64,000 bases of DNA from Allocoprobacillus halotolerans (GTDB taxonomy: Bacteria; Bacillota_I; Bacilli_A; Erysipelotrichales; Coprobacillaceae). Below, one piece after another: positions 16,692-25,903 of this stretch. Below the pieces are notes generated by a model. It had not been told where the DNA came from. It worked only from the letters and a program-made list of their open reading frames with translations, and ran no database searches. The stretch spans positions 787,608 through 851,607 of the forward strand of contig NZ_CP101620.1 in assembly GCF_024399475.1 (NCBI RefSeq), written 5' to 3'. The translations under genes and the position numbers were made by a program. How positions within the stretch are numbered: the first letter of the stretch is position 1; each line of letters opens with the position of its first letter.

Positions 16692-18515
16692 TTATCCATT
16701 CATTTTTCTTGTATAAGCTTTTCTTCTTTCATTTTCTGTTAATAAACGTTTTCTTAAACGAATATTTTGAGGCGTTACTTCCACAAGTTCATCATCATTA
16801 ATATAATCTAAACAAGCTTCCAAGTTAAAGATTCTTGGTTTCTTTAAGACAACAGTTGAATCTTTTGTAGAAGAACGTGTATTTGTTAATTGTTTTCCTT
16901 TTGTCACATTGACAACCAAATCATTGTCACGACTATGTTCTCCAACAATCATACCTTCATAAACATCCACACCTGGTCCTACAAACATGACACCACGATC
17001 TTCAACACCACCAAGCGCATAAGCAGTTGTTTGTCCTGTATCAATAGAAACAAGGACACCTAGTTGTCTTTCACCAACAGCGTCACCTTCCATTGGACGA
17101 TAATCTAAGAATGAATGATTGATAATTCCATAACCTTTTGTCATTGTTAAAAAGTTTGTCATGAAACCAATTAAACCACGAGATGGAATAATATAATGAA
17201 CTTTTGTCATACCATTATCAGATTCCATATTTTCTAAGCTTCCACGTCTAAATCCTAAAGATTCAATAATACTTCCAATACATTCATCAGGTGCTTCAAT
17301 AAAGACTTCTTCATAAGGTTCACATTTAACACCATCAATTTCTTTAATAATAACTTTTGGTTTTGATACCTGTAATTCAAAACCTTCACGACGCATATTT
17401 TCAATCAAGATTGATAAATGTAATTCTCCACGTCCTGAAACAATCCATTCTTCAGCATTAGGAACTCTTTCAATTTTTAAAGATACATCTCTGTTTGTTT
17501 CTTTGAATAATCTTTCTTCAACTTTACTTGCTGTAACAAATTTTCCTTCTTTTCCTGCAAAAGGAGAAGTATTTGTTCCAAAGACCATTTGAATTGTTGG
17601 TTCATCGACACGTAATAATGGTAATGGTTCTTCATATCCCATTGTACAAACTGTTTCACCAACGCCAATATCAGCAAGCCCCGCAATCGCAACAATATCA
17701 CCAGCACTCGCTTCATCAATTTCAATTCTATGCAATCCTAAAAATCCAAATAGTTTTTGAACCCTAAACTGTGTCTTTGTGCCATCCGCTCTTAAACAAA
17801 CAACAGTTTCATTCACTTTCACTTTTCCTCTTTGAATACGACCAATTCCAATACGTCCAACATAATCATTGTAATCAAGTAATGCTGGTTGGAATTGTAA
17901 TCCACCTTCTTCATCAACTAAAGGTGCAGGAATTTCTTTGATAATCATATCAAATAAACAATCCATATTAGGCACTTGCGTTGCAATATCAGGATCTAAA
18001 CTAGAAGTTCCCATTAAGGCAGATACAAAGACAGTTGGGAAATCTAACTGATTATCATCTGCTCCAAGTTCCATAAATAATTCTAATACTTCATCCATAA
18101 CTTCATTAATACGAACAACTGGACGGTCAACCTTATTAATCACAACAATTGGTTTGACTTTTGCTTCTAAGGCTTTCTTTAAAACGAAACGTGTTTGAGG
18201 CATTGTTCCTTCATAGGCATCAACAACCAACAAAACACCATCTACCATATTCATAATACGTTCTACTTCTCCACCAAAATCGGCATGTCCTGGTGTATCC
18301 ATAATATTAATACGATAGTCTTTATAATTAATAGCAGTATTTTTTGCTAAAATTGTAATTCCACGTTCTCTTTCAATCGCATTTGAATCCATTGCTCTTT
18401 CAGCAATCTGTTCATTATCTTTTAAAGTTCCAGATAATTTTAATAATTGATCTACTAAAGTTGTTTTTCCATGATCAACGTGTGCAATAATTGCTATATT
18501 TCTAATGTTATTCAT
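16692..18515 (-). CDS. typA: Ribosome-associated translational GTPase TypA/BipA
   Basis: A 607-residue translational GTPase, the usual BipA length. G-domain motifs: P-loop [15 protein letters not shown] (about residues 11-25), switch [17 protein letters not shown] and NKVDRP; then elongation-factor domains and the BipA-specific C-terminus with [20 protein letters not shown]. It acts on 70S ribosomes, in stress adaptation and ribosome assembly. AAAGGAGTG precedes the ATG. It is a single-gene unit with its own terminator, and the frame is intact. Confidence 0.97.
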   Translation of the reverse strand: MNNIRNIAIIAHVDHGKTTLVDQLLKLSGTLKDNEQIAERAMDSNAIERERGITILAKNTAINYKDYRINIMDTPGHADFGGEVERIMNMVDGVLLVVDAYEGTMPQTRFVLKKALEAKVKPIVVINKVDRPVVRINEVMDEVLELFMELGADDNQLDFPTVFVSALMGTSSLDPDIATQVPNMDCLFDMIIKEIPAPLVDEEGGLQFQPALLDYNDYVGRIGIGRIQRGKVKVNETVVCLRADGTKTQFRVQKLFGFLGLHRIEIDEASAGDIVAIAGLADIGVGETVCTMGYEEPLPLLRVDEPTIQMVFGTNTSPFAGKEGKFVTASKVEERLFKETNRDVSLKIERVPNAEEWIVSGRGELHLSILIENMRREGFELQVSKPKVIIKEIDGVKCEPYEEVFIEAPDECIGSIIESLGFRRGSLENMESDNGMTKVHYIIPSRGLIGFMTNFLTMTKGYGIINHSFLDYRPMEGDAVGERQLGVLVSIDTGQTTAYALGGVEDRGVMFVGPGVDVYEGMIVGEHSRDNDLVVNVTKGKQLTNTRSSTKDSTVVLKKPRIFNLEACLDYINDDELVEVTPQNIRLRKRLLTENERRKAYTRKMNG

Positions 18516-18640
18516 GTTTTTTCACTCCTTTTTTGCCTTTTTGATTATAACACAATTCATTGAAAAGACAATACAAAATACTTTGACTTTAACGATAAAA
18601 AAGCATGAATCATATCATTTTTATTTCTTAATCAAAAAAG

Positions 18641-20116
18641 TTATTCATACAGACGATATATTGTTGCAAAATTTTTTTGAAAATAACACAATAACGAAAG
18701 ATAATTGATACACACAACAATGAATAGTATCGTCCATTCTATTGGATAGGCATATAGAATCATCAAAGATACCAACATCATTCCTATTATTTCATAGAAT
18801 AATAATTTGAATTGATTTTTATAAGCTATACCTAATGATGTCATAATGAGGATATATTTTATTTGATAGCGTTGCATTTTTTGAAAATAGAAAGATACAA
18901 TAAGTAAAGTGACACCAAAAAGTAATATTCGATAAAAAATCACAATAACATCTTTTTCCATTGTCAAGGTTTCTCGATTTTCTTTTTCCATATATAAAGA
19001 TTGAATATTTTGTATTTCATATTGTGCATATAATTGACGCATTAATGACGGATAAACATATGGATCATCAAAAGTAATGAGATAACCAACTTGATGCTTT
19101 TCTAGTAATGGATAATCTTTTTTGATATAACAAGTATCTTTATTTTCATAATATGTTATTGTTGTATTGTTCAATTGAATACTTTTTTGTTTATAAGTGA
19201 GTGGAAAGGCTTGTTTAACAAAAGTATAGTCTTGATATTGATAAAGATAATAAGGTTCAATTTGACAATTGATATTTTGAATATCAGGTTTTTCTAAATG
19301 AGAAACAATAATATTTTGTCTTGTGCTATTAACCAGCTTTGATTGAATAGATTTTTCTTTTTGAAAAACAAAACTTCCAATAAGAAAATAGAAACATGTC
19401 AATATCATCAAAAAACAAAATGTATAACGAAATGGTAAAGAATGTATACGCATCTTTAAAAGGGACTTTTGACAAATAGAAGCTGGTGTTAAAGGTAATG
19501 AATGATGTGAGATTGTTTTTTTAATACATTCTAATTGTTTATTTTCAAAATGATAATGACAATCACTTTGTTGAATTAATTCTTGATCATGGGTCACAAT
19601 GATAATGATTTTCCCTTTTGCTTTTAACTGCTTTAATAACTCTAAAACTTTCTCTTTCATATGTGTATCTAAAGCTGACGTTGGTTCATCTAACAAATAA
19701 ATAGCTTTATCTTGTAAATAACCACCATACAATAAAAGATATTGTTTCTCTCCTAAAGAAAAATCTTTGATTTTCTTATTTAAAGGAAAAGGTACATCAT
19801 ATGATGATTTTCCTGCCATCATATCCAAGTAATCTTGTAAAATCATATCATCATATAAAGATAATTCCTGTAATAAAAAATAAATATATTGATAACGAAA
19901 AAGATGTGTCTGTGAACTTTGTAAATCTATGACTTGCTGATGATATTGATATTTTCCTGTTCCTGTTTTTAATAATGCTAAATAATAAAGTAACGTTGTT
20001 TTTCCAATGCCATTCGTTCCTGTAATTACAGATATTTCTCCTTCATAAAACTGAGCATCTATAACGCCTAAAACTTTCTTATCCCACGTGATGTTCATAT
20101 TTTCGATACAAAGCAT
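18641..20116 (-). CDS. ABC transporter, fused ATPase-FtsX-type permease (second half-transporter)
   Basis: About 491 residues. N-terminal ATPase (1-200): Walker A GTNGIGKTT (33-41), signature FSLGEKQ, Walker B AIYLLDEPTSAL and switch THDQE. A membrane helix near 230-250, an extracellular region of about 130 residues and three C-terminal helices follow: a MacB/FtsX-like layout with the ATPase in the same chain. The ATG at 20116 (MLCIENMN), after TAGGAG, is chosen; it overlaps the end of the first transporter gene. It probably pairs with the product of 20079-21917 and exports or extrudes the secreted protein at 21955-22368 (inference). Confidence 0.75.
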   Translation of the reverse strand: MLCIENMNITWDKKVLGVIDAQFYEGEISVITGTNGIGKTTLLYYLALLKTGTGKYQYHQQVIDLQSSQTHLFRYQYIYFLLQELSLYDDMILQDYLDMMAGKSSYDVPFPLNKKIKDFSLGEKQYLLLYGGYLQDKAIYLLDEPTSALDTHMKEKVLELLKQLKAKGKIIIIVTHDQELIQQSDCHYHFENKQLECIKKTISHHSLPLTPASICQKSLLKMRIHSLPFRYTFCFLMILTCFYFLIGSFVFQKEKSIQSKLVNSTRQNIIVSHLEKPDIQNINCQIEPYYLYQYQDYTFVKQAFPLTYKQKSIQLNNTTITYYENKDTCYIKKDYPLLEKHQVGYLITFDDPYVYPSLMRQLYAQYEIQNIQSLYMEKENRETLTMEKDVIVIFYRILLFGVTLLIVSFYFQKMQRYQIKYILIMTSLGIAYKNQFKLLFYEIIGMMLVSLMILYAYPIEWTILFIVVCINYLSLLCYFQKNFATIYRLYE

Positions 20117-21917
20117 AAATATCAACTCCTACTGGTAAAACATACAACAACAAAATAGGCAAAATAATCATTCCCCACCAAAATAGCAACAATGGATAGT
20201 GAATAGTGTAAAGAAATAAGTTGACACATACATATAAAACACCATAAAACCAGAAGAATATCAAAATCTCTAATAAATATTTCTTTATAATCCAAACTAA
20301 AGTTTGATTGAAAGATAATTGATAATGCATAAGTTTATCATATTCCTGCAAACGTAATCGTTTTTGTCCAAAGATAGTATATACAAGCACAATCATTAAC
20401 AATCCTAATGGTATAATACAAATCAAAGATAATATTTTAACAAACTGTAAGACTGTATCAGCTATCTGATTTAATGAATAAGCACAATAAAATTCTAATG
20501 TCGAAGCAACTTTTTCAACTTGACTTTGAATAGATTGATACTTTTCTAAGTGATCTATTTTTGCAAAATAAGCATTAGGTTGATAATTGATATTATACTG
20601 TTCAAACAAAGATAACATCGTTGTTTGATCCAAATATGCAAAACAATAATCACGACTTATAAAAAGTCCATTCTCATCTAAAACACCTTTTATATCAAAA
20701 GTCATAGTCATTTCCTGATATTCAATTTCTCTGCCCTCTATATCTTTCCATATGACTTCATCATTTTCATCTAAAATCGCTGTTTGCATCCCATCAATTG
20801 TATCGCTTTGTTGAATAGGGATGGCTATATTTATTTTCAATTGCATATTTTCTAAATCATGATAAGACATATCCAATTCCTCTAAGAACCATTTGGATAA
20901 AATAAGTCCTTGTTGATGGGATGTTCGATATTCTAAAGAATCATCCATTTTAGAAAAAGATGTATAACCATTAATAAAATACTGTTTATCATTAGATAAT
21001 GTTTTTTCAACTTCTTGTTTACCATCCATCACAACAACAGAATCATAATAGACTTCATGATTTTGATTTCTTTTTTGTTTTAAACAAAAAGGAATATAGG
21101 GTTGAAAATCACTTAAACCCTCAATCTTCTTTAAATCTTGAATTTGTTGATTCGTCAATGATTGGTAATAAATATCATATTGTTGATAATAGGGATGATA
21201 AACATCCGTATTATTCATGACAAAGACTTCCTGTGACATATTTTTTGCAAGTTGATTGTTCATATCAGCATAAGTCATTTCACGATAATATTGTGTAAAA
21301 AATATAAACAACAAACATATGGACATCATTACAAAAATAAGTATCTGTTTGATACGATTTTTATTTTGATAAACCCATATATCTTTCCATGATATTTTTG
21401 AATGTTTCTTAGGTGATAAAAAATCTAATTCTAGCTTAATATCTTGATTTTCTATATCAATAACTTCATCACATTGATCGATGATTTCTTTTTGATGTGT
21501 CACAATAAGAATCGTTTTATTCTCTTGCAAAGATATTTTTTGACATAGAGGAAACAAAAAATTCAAAATATCATGATTTAAACCACTCAATGTTTCATCA
21601 AAAATAATCACTTCACTTTCACTATATAACGCTCCTACAATCACAGCCATTTGCCTTTGACCTAAAGATACTTGTGAAGGATAGAGTTGTCCTATTTCCT
21701 GTAATTCTAATAAACGATTAATCTGTTGATTTTGAAAATTGTAACCAAAAAACTGTAAGTTCTTTTCAATAGTATATTGTTCTATCAAGAAATTATTTTG
21801 TTGGATATAGACTATCTTTTGATGGTGATGTTGTAGAAAAATCTGATTCATTAATGTGGTTTTGCCACAGCCATTTTTTTCAACCACTGCATATATCTTT
21901 CCTTGTTTAATCCTCAT
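20079..21917 (-). CDS. ABC transporter, fused ATPase-FtsX-type permease (first half-transporter)
   Basis: A 612-residue fusion like its neighbour. The ATPase is short at the N-terminus: it opens with MRIKQGKIYAVVEKNGCGKT, so the first strand and A-loop are missing and the first Walker A glycine is a glutamate (E13-K-N-G-C-G-K-T). The signature is VSLGQRQ, Walker B VIIFDETLSGL and the switch VTHQKE. One helix near 190-210, a large extracellular domain (about 215-480) and three or four C-terminal helices follow. AGGAGG lies 8 bases before the ATG, so the short start is real. It lies downstream of the secreted protein gene and a weak terminator. Confidence 0.75.
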   Translation of the reverse strand: MRIKQGKIYAVVEKNGCGKTTLMNQIFLQHHHQKIVYIQQNNFLIEQYTIEKNLQFFGYNFQNQQINRLLELQEIGQLYPSQVSLGQRQMAVIVGALYSESEVIIFDETLSGLNHDILNFLFPLCQKISLQENKTILIVTHQKEIIDQCDEVIDIENQDIKLELDFLSPKKHSKISWKDIWVYQNKNRIKQILIFVMMSICLLFIFFTQYYREMTYADMNNQLAKNMSQEVFVMNNTDVYHPYYQQYDIYYQSLTNQQIQDLKKIEGLSDFQPYIPFCLKQKRNQNHEVYYDSVVVMDGKQEVEKTLSNDKQYFINGYTSFSKMDDSLEYRTSHQQGLILSKWFLEELDMSYHDLENMQLKINIAIPIQQSDTIDGMQTAILDENDEVIWKDIEGREIEYQEMTMTFDIKGVLDENGLFISRDYCFAYLDQTTMLSLFEQYNINYQPNAYFAKIDHLEKYQSIQSQVEKVASTLEFYCAYSLNQIADTVLQFVKILSLICIIPLGLLMIVLVYTIFGQKRLRLQEYDKLMHYQLSFNQTLVWIIKKYLLEILIFFWFYGVLYVCVNLFLYTIHYPLLLFWWGMIILPILLLYVLPVGVDIYALYRKYEHHVG

Positions 21918-21931
21918 ATAATATTCCTCCT

Positions 21932-21956
21932 AAAAAGCAGGAATAATTCCTGCTTT
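21932..21956 (-). terminator. Attenuating terminator after the secreted protein gene
   Basis: Hairpin AAAGCAGGAAT / ATTCCTGCTTT with a short T run on the minus strand, overlapping the secreted protein's stop and ending just before the transporter's ribosome site. Partial read-through would give much more small protein than transporter, as in bacteriocin operons. Confidence 0.7.
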
Positions 21957-22368
21957 AATAATTATGTATTAAAGGTTGTACAACTGAAGCAGTAGATGCA
22001 ACATATGATCCGGCATGTACATATTTAAAAGTACATTTTGCATAAGGATTTGTTTTTCCTGATCGCTTTGTCATTTTAATATTGTCAAAATAATTAAACC
22101 AGTTATCATCTGTCTGCGTTGTACTTAATCCACCAACCGTAACCCCAGAAGAAGTATAGTTACCACTTGAATAGAAAGTAAGTCTTACCCCTGTACTAGA
22201 CTCTCTATAACTTGATTTATATGTTATATCCGCTAACGGCATTATATCATCAGCCGCTGCAACTGGAATAATAAATAACATACATAGTAAAACTGTAAAT
22301 ATAAATATTTTTTTGTAATAATTACACTTTACTTTCCTTGTTGACTTCAAACCATACTTAATTATCAT
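21955..22368 (-). CDS. Small secreted protein of a putative peptide system
   Basis: A 137-residue protein with an N-terminal basic stretch, a hydrophobic signal segment (KKIFIFTVLLCMLFIIPVAA, about residues 19-38) and a likely cleavage after VAAA. The exported part is about 97 residues, rich in Ser, Thr, Tyr and Gly (YKSSYRESSTGVRLTFYSSG). It has one cysteine and no lipobox. I do not recognise the family. The arrangement of a small secreted protein, two ABC fusions and an adjacent LytTR two-component pair resembles lactococcin-972-type and other bacteriocin loci. The start codon has no clear ribosome site; an internal start is possible. Confidence 0.6.
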   Translation of the reverse strand: MIIKYGLKSTRKVKCNYYKKIFIFTVLLCMLFIIPVAAADDIMPLADITYKSSYRESSTGVRLTFYSSGNYTSSGVTVGGLSTTQTDDNWFNYFDNIKMTKRSGKTNPYAKCTFKYVHAGSYVASTASVVQPLIHNY

Positions 22369-22533
22369 AGTTCATTTGATTTGTGTGAACCTTCTAATTT
22401 TAAATTTAAATCTTCCCTTTTTACGAACAATCTCACCTATGTTAATTTATTTTAACGGAAATGAAATTTCTGACTCTTTTTGAATATTTTCTTAATCACC
22501 TCCTGTTAACCATTATAAATAAATGACGAACAA
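22369..22533 (-). promoter_or_regulatory. Leader region of the secreted protein gene
   Basis: Non-coding region between the kinase terminator and the secreted protein. It contains a strong ribosome-site-like AACAGGAGGTG (about 22496-22506) not followed by a good start codon, and a CCGTTAA element downstream of it that could be one half of a LytTR-type site. The promoter for the secreted protein and transporters is expected here, probably the target of the adjacent response regulator. Confidence 0.35.
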
Positions 22534-22565
22534 AAAGATGGTTAATCCGCTGATTGACCATCTTT
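22534..22565 (-). terminator. Rho-independent terminator of the LytTR/kinase unit
   Basis: Arms AAAGATGGT / ACCATCTTT followed by TTG-rich sequence on the minus strand, overlapping the stop of the kinase-like gene. It separates the regulators from the secreted protein operon. Confidence 0.75.
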
Positions 22566-23430
22566 ATTGGCTAAAAGGTAATGTTATGAAGTAAATATAG
22601 TCATTTGAAAACTTATTTTCAACAATGGATATATCATGAGAAATATCAATTTGATAATGAAGGGGTTGTAAAGAAACCAAACGACAAAGATAAGACTCTT
22701 GATTCATTTGAATATAAAGCTTGATTTCATTGTGAGGTTTTCTCGCATCTTCTAGTAATTGATAAATAAAGACAGTATAATTTTCATGCCAATATTTTTC
22801 AATTTTACAAAGATAATATTGAAAAGGAATATGTTCTTTATGATACAAACTTAATTCTGTTTGAAACATATGATTGAGCGAAGGAATATTTGATATTGTT
22901 ATTGCAGTGTCCTGATAAGATTCCTGCGTTAATGCTTGTAGATGATGAATGGCTTTTTGAGAATCATTCATGCGAATATCGTTCATAACTTGATATAACT
23001 TTTGATTATAATCATGGCGTAAAACATGAATATAACTTTCATAAATTTCTTTTTCTATCTGGTTAATATATTTTTGTTGATTGACTTTATCCATATGTAA
23101 TCTTTGAATAAAAGCATAGAAATAAATAATGAAAGCTATGAAAGATAATATAAAAAGTAAACCAAATAAGAAAACAATCTTTGTATAATAATGAATACTT
23201 ATAAAAACCTGTACAAAATAACTTAATGAAAAACTCAAGGCATATATAATCATGGCTGTGATGCAGGCAAAATGACGTTTGTGATGATAGAAATAAAAAC
23301 TGAGTATCAAAGATAAACCAGATACGAAAACAAACAAAAATTCGTAGATTTGAGAAGGCAAAAATACAACATGAAAAACATAGAGATAAGCTAAATAGCC
23401 CAATCCTGATATGATTGCTATTATTTTCAT
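22564..23430 (-). CDS. AgrC-like sensor histidine kinase with degenerate catalytic domain
   Basis: A 288-residue membrane protein: about five helices in residues 1-108, then an AgrC-type phosphoacceptor helix with H139 in HVLRHDYNQKL. The ATP-binding half is abnormal. The N-box position reads QLLEDARK instead of LLDNAIEA, and no G1/G2 glycine motifs follow before the stop. Autophosphorylation by the usual mechanism is therefore doubtful; it may be a pseudokinase or phosphatase, or may act with another kinase. It starts one base into the response regulator's stop (overlap at 23430), so the two are co-translated. Confidence 0.75.
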   Translation of the reverse strand: MKIIAIISGLGYLAYLYVFHVVFLPSQIYEFLFVFVSGLSLILSFYFYHHKRHFACITAMIIYALSFSLSYFVQVFISIHYYTKIVFLFGLLFILSFIAFIIYFYAFIQRLHMDKVNQQKYINQIEKEIYESYIHVLRHDYNQKLYQVMNDIRMNDSQKAIHHLQALTQESYQDTAITISNIPSLNHMFQTELSLYHKEHIPFQYYLCKIEKYWHENYTVFIYQLLEDARKPHNEIKLYIQMNQESYLCRLVSLQPLHYQIDISHDISIVENKFSNDYIYFITLPFSQ

Positions 23431-24089
23431 TATGAAACAATCCTATTAAAATATTCTCTTACTTCTTTGATACATTTTCTAGAAATAGGTATATATTGTC
23501 CCATCATAATCAGTTGCGTTCTATACATTCCCTGAATATGATCTTTATTAATAATATAAGACTGATGAATACGCATAAACTTTTCTGATGGTAATTCCTT
23601 CATTAATTCTTTAAATGTTCCCCAATATGAAATATCCTTTTCTTCCATGTGAATTGTGATTTTCCCACCATAAACTTCTATATAATGAATATCATTCATA
23701 TCAACCATAATCTTTTGTTTTTGAGATATAACTGTTAAAAAATGAGCTGTTTCAGCTTTAAACATATCCATAGCTATCTTTAAATCATCTTCAAAATGAG
23801 ATTTACGAATCAAATAAAAAGGATTATAAACTTGAGTGTTAAAGATATAAGACTGATGATGTGTCATAAACATAAAAATAGCCTGTGGATGAACTCTTTT
23901 TAATTCTCTTGCAATGTCTTGACCACTTGGTTTCATCTCTAAATCTAAAAAATAAACATCGTAATTTTGATAAAACTTTGATGTTATTTCTTTAGGTTTT
24001 AATATCATAACATCTTCAAAATATTGATTTATATATTGAGCAGCTTGTTTTGCTTCTTTTCTTGAGTCATCAACAATCACAACTTTCAT
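23430..24089 (-). CDS. LytTR-family response regulator (AgrA-like)
   Basis: A 219-residue regulator: receiver domain (1-115) with acidic pair D7-D8, phosphoacceptor D49 in YFLDLEM and K near 95 in YLIRKSHFE, followed by a LytTR DNA-binding domain (about 120-215) with IHYIEVYGGKITIHM and FMRIHQSYIINKDHI. Such regulators control bacteriocin and quorum-sensing operons by binding paired direct repeats. It is the first gene of the unit that ends with the degenerate kinase. Its likely target is the adjacent secreted-protein/ABC operon (inference). Confidence 0.88.
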   Translation of the reverse strand: MKVVIVDDSRKEAKQAAQYINQYFEDVMILKPKEITSKFYQNYDVYFLDLEMKPSGQDIARELKRVHPQAIFMFMTHHQSYIFNTQVYNPFYLIRKSHFEDDLKIAMDMFKAETAHFLTVISQKQKIMVDMNDIHYIEVYGGKITIHMEEKDISYWGTFKELMKELPSEKFMRIHQSYIINKDHIQGMYRTQLIMMGQYIPISRKCIKEVREYFNRIVS

Positions 24090-24144
24090 CTATGAACACC
24101 TTACCTTTATAAACAGATTATAGCACAAACAATATATAAATAAA

Positions 24145-24169
24145 AACAGAGATATTATTCATCTCCGTT
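24145..24169 (-). terminator. Rho-independent terminator
   Basis: Arms AACAGAGAT / ATCTCCGTT with a T tract on the minus strand, at the end of the alpha/beta hydrolase gene. Confidence 0.7.
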
Positions 24170-24898
24170 ATTTGTTAAAAAATGATATGTAAGTTGAATC
24201 ACCTGATTGATATGTTCTAAACTATCATAGTTATGAGTTGCACCTTCAATAGGATAAAAAACAGGATGTGAAAAACCTTTTAAATATTTTTTTGATATAT
24301 CATAAGGAACAGTTGCATCTTTTGTTCCATGAAGTATCATTAAATCATTTTGATAAATATCTAAATCGTGATACAAATCTCTTGATGTGATATCTTCTAC
24401 AAACGCATGAGAGATTTCAAAACCACTATGATCATAATATGGTGTTTCATCCACATGTCCTTTTAAATATTCAATGGCTTCTGGAAGATTTAAGGCTGGT
24501 GCCCATAAACACATTTTAGAAATATCTTGTGGGTATCTTTTCGCCACTTCACTGGCAATCGCTCCACCCATGGAATGTCCTAATAAATAAATCTCTGTCA
24601 CACAATCCATGTTTTTGACTTCTTGAAAAATTTTGATTGCTGAATCAAGTTCATTTTCAAAAGTCATATCCCTAAATGGTAAATCAGATTGTCCACTACC
24701 TAAAAAATCCATACGCAATGAACCAATATTTTGTTTTTCTAACATTCTTGATAATTGCACATAAGAAAATTTTGTACCGGTGCATTGTCCTGTAAAACCA
24801 TGAAAAATAATACACACTGGAAACTGAGAAACATCTGGTTTATGAAAAAAACCACGCATTGTTCCTAATTCTGTTTCTATTTCATAATATTTTTGCAT
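24155..24898 (-). CDS. Alpha/beta hydrolase (esterase)
   Basis: A 247-residue serine hydrolase. Oxyanion loop FHGFTGQ (about residue 33), nucleophile elbow GHSMGGAIAS (Ser near 108), acid in ILHGTKDATVPY (Asp near 195) and histidine in EGATHNYDS (near 222). It resembles the Lactobacillus LJ0536/Butyrivibrio Est1E cinnamoyl-esterase group, which release hydroxycinnamic acids from plant esters. The ATG lies 1 base after the stop region of the SGNH hydrolase gene, so both probably form one transcript. Substrate not proven. Confidence 0.82.
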   Translation of the reverse strand: MQKYYEIETELGTMRGFFHKPDVSQFPVCIIFHGFTGQCTGTKFSYVQLSRMLEKQNIGSLRMDFLGSGQSDLPFRDMTFENELDSAIKIFQEVKNMDCVTEIYLLGHSMGGAIASEVAKRYPQDISKMCLWAPALNLPEAIEYLKGHVDETPYYDHSGFEISHAFVEDITSRDLYHDLDIYQNDLMILHGTKDATVPYDISKKYLKGFSHPVFYPIEGATHNYDSLEHINQVIQLTYHFLTNNGDE

Positions 24899-24899
24899 A

Positions 24900-25556
24900 T
24901 TATTCTCCTTTCAACGTATCTTGTATAATTTGAGTTATTATTTGATAACCTTCATCATTAATATGTAAACCATCAATAAAGACATCTTCTTTTAATTGAC
25001 CATTTTCAAATAAAGAATGATAAATATCCATAAAATGAACATAATCATAAGGAATCATACGTTGATATTCTTGCATAATCATTTCTAAGGTATCATGACT
25101 TCTTAAGCCTTGATGCATGGACTGATAACCATGTAGATTTTCTATACATGGAATAGGACTTAATAAATGAATTTGACATTCTGGTAAATTATAATGAATA
25201 ATTTCAACCATTTCTTTAACATTTAATGCAATATCTCGAGGACTTGCCATCATCGTATTTCCTAAATCATTTGTCCCAACCAAAATAAAAACTTTGGCAG
25301 GATGATATTTAATCACACCTTCATCTACAAAATGCAACAACATATCTGAAGTGATACCACCAATCCCACAATTATAGACTGGACCTAAATCTTTAAAGAC
25401 ATGTTCAACATCGTAATATTCAATAATGGAATCACCATAAAAAACAATACTATTGTCTTGAACATATCTTTGTTGTTGAATAATTTGAATCATTCTTTTT
25501 AAAACAGATTCTCTTAATTGATAAATATTTGTATCATATTTCATATTTTCACGCAT
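24900..25556 (-). CDS. SGNH/GDSL family hydrolase
   Basis: About 218 residues of the SGNH hydrolase fold: block I FYGDSIIEYYDVE (Ser near residue 44), block II glycine GIGG, block III VGTNDLGN and block V DGLHINDEGY with the Asp-His pair. The frame is open to 25613, but GAGGTG lies six bases before the ATG at 25556 (MRENMKYDTN), so this start is chosen. A lipase, acetyl-esterase or platelet-activating-factor acetylhydrolase-like role is known for the fold. Its pairing with the downstream esterase suggests carbohydrate or plant-ester deacylation (inference). Confidence 0.82.
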   Translation of the reverse strand: MRENMKYDTNIYQLRESVLKRMIQIIQQQRYVQDNSIVFYGDSIIEYYDVEHVFKDLGPVYNCGIGGITSDMLLHFVDEGVIKYHPAKVFILVGTNDLGNTMMASPRDIALNVKEMVEIIHYNLPECQIHLLSPIPCIENLHGYQSMHQGLRSHDTLEMIMQEYQRMIPYDYVHFMDIYHSLFENGQLKEDVFIDGLHINDEGYQIITQIIQDTLKGE

Positions 25557-25588
25557 ATCATTCACCTCTGCATCTATTATACCATAGT

Positions 25589-25903
25589 TTATATGAAGAT
25601 AATTTGAACACATAGCATATAAATTATAGTTCCACCAATAATGGATAATAATGTATTACGTTTGAGCAAATGTAAAATAACCACACTGCTGACACCAATA
25701 ATTTCACTTAAACCATGATTATCACTCAATAAATCAACACTTTTTAAACAATATACAACAAGCATTGCCATAATTGCATAAGGTAATACATCCCCTAGAT
25801 ATTCAATAATAGGATAAGATTTATCTTTAAGCACCACAAAAGGGAGAACTCTAGTGATAAACGTCACAATCGCTATCACACCAATTAGCAATAACTCATA
25901 CAT
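25589..25903 (-). CDS. azlD: Branched-chain amino acid export protein AzlD
   Basis: A 104-residue AzlD-family membrane protein with four hydrophobic segments (ELLLIGVIAIVTFITRVLPF at the N-terminus). AzlD is the small partner of AzlC; together they export branched-chain amino acids or their analogues. The start overlaps the end of azlC by 8 bases, the usual arrangement. Confidence 0.88.
   Translation of the reverse strand: MYELLLIGVIAIVTFITRVLPFVVLKDKSYPIIEYLGDVLPYAIMAMLVVYCLKSVDLLSDNHGLSEIIGVSSVVILHLLKRNTLLSIIGGTIIYMLCVQIIFI

Noticed and set aside
21955-22368. Lactococcin 972 family bacteriocin
   Set aside because: The gene context is similar, but the protein is longer and I cannot see the family's sequence pattern. 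The name is not justified.
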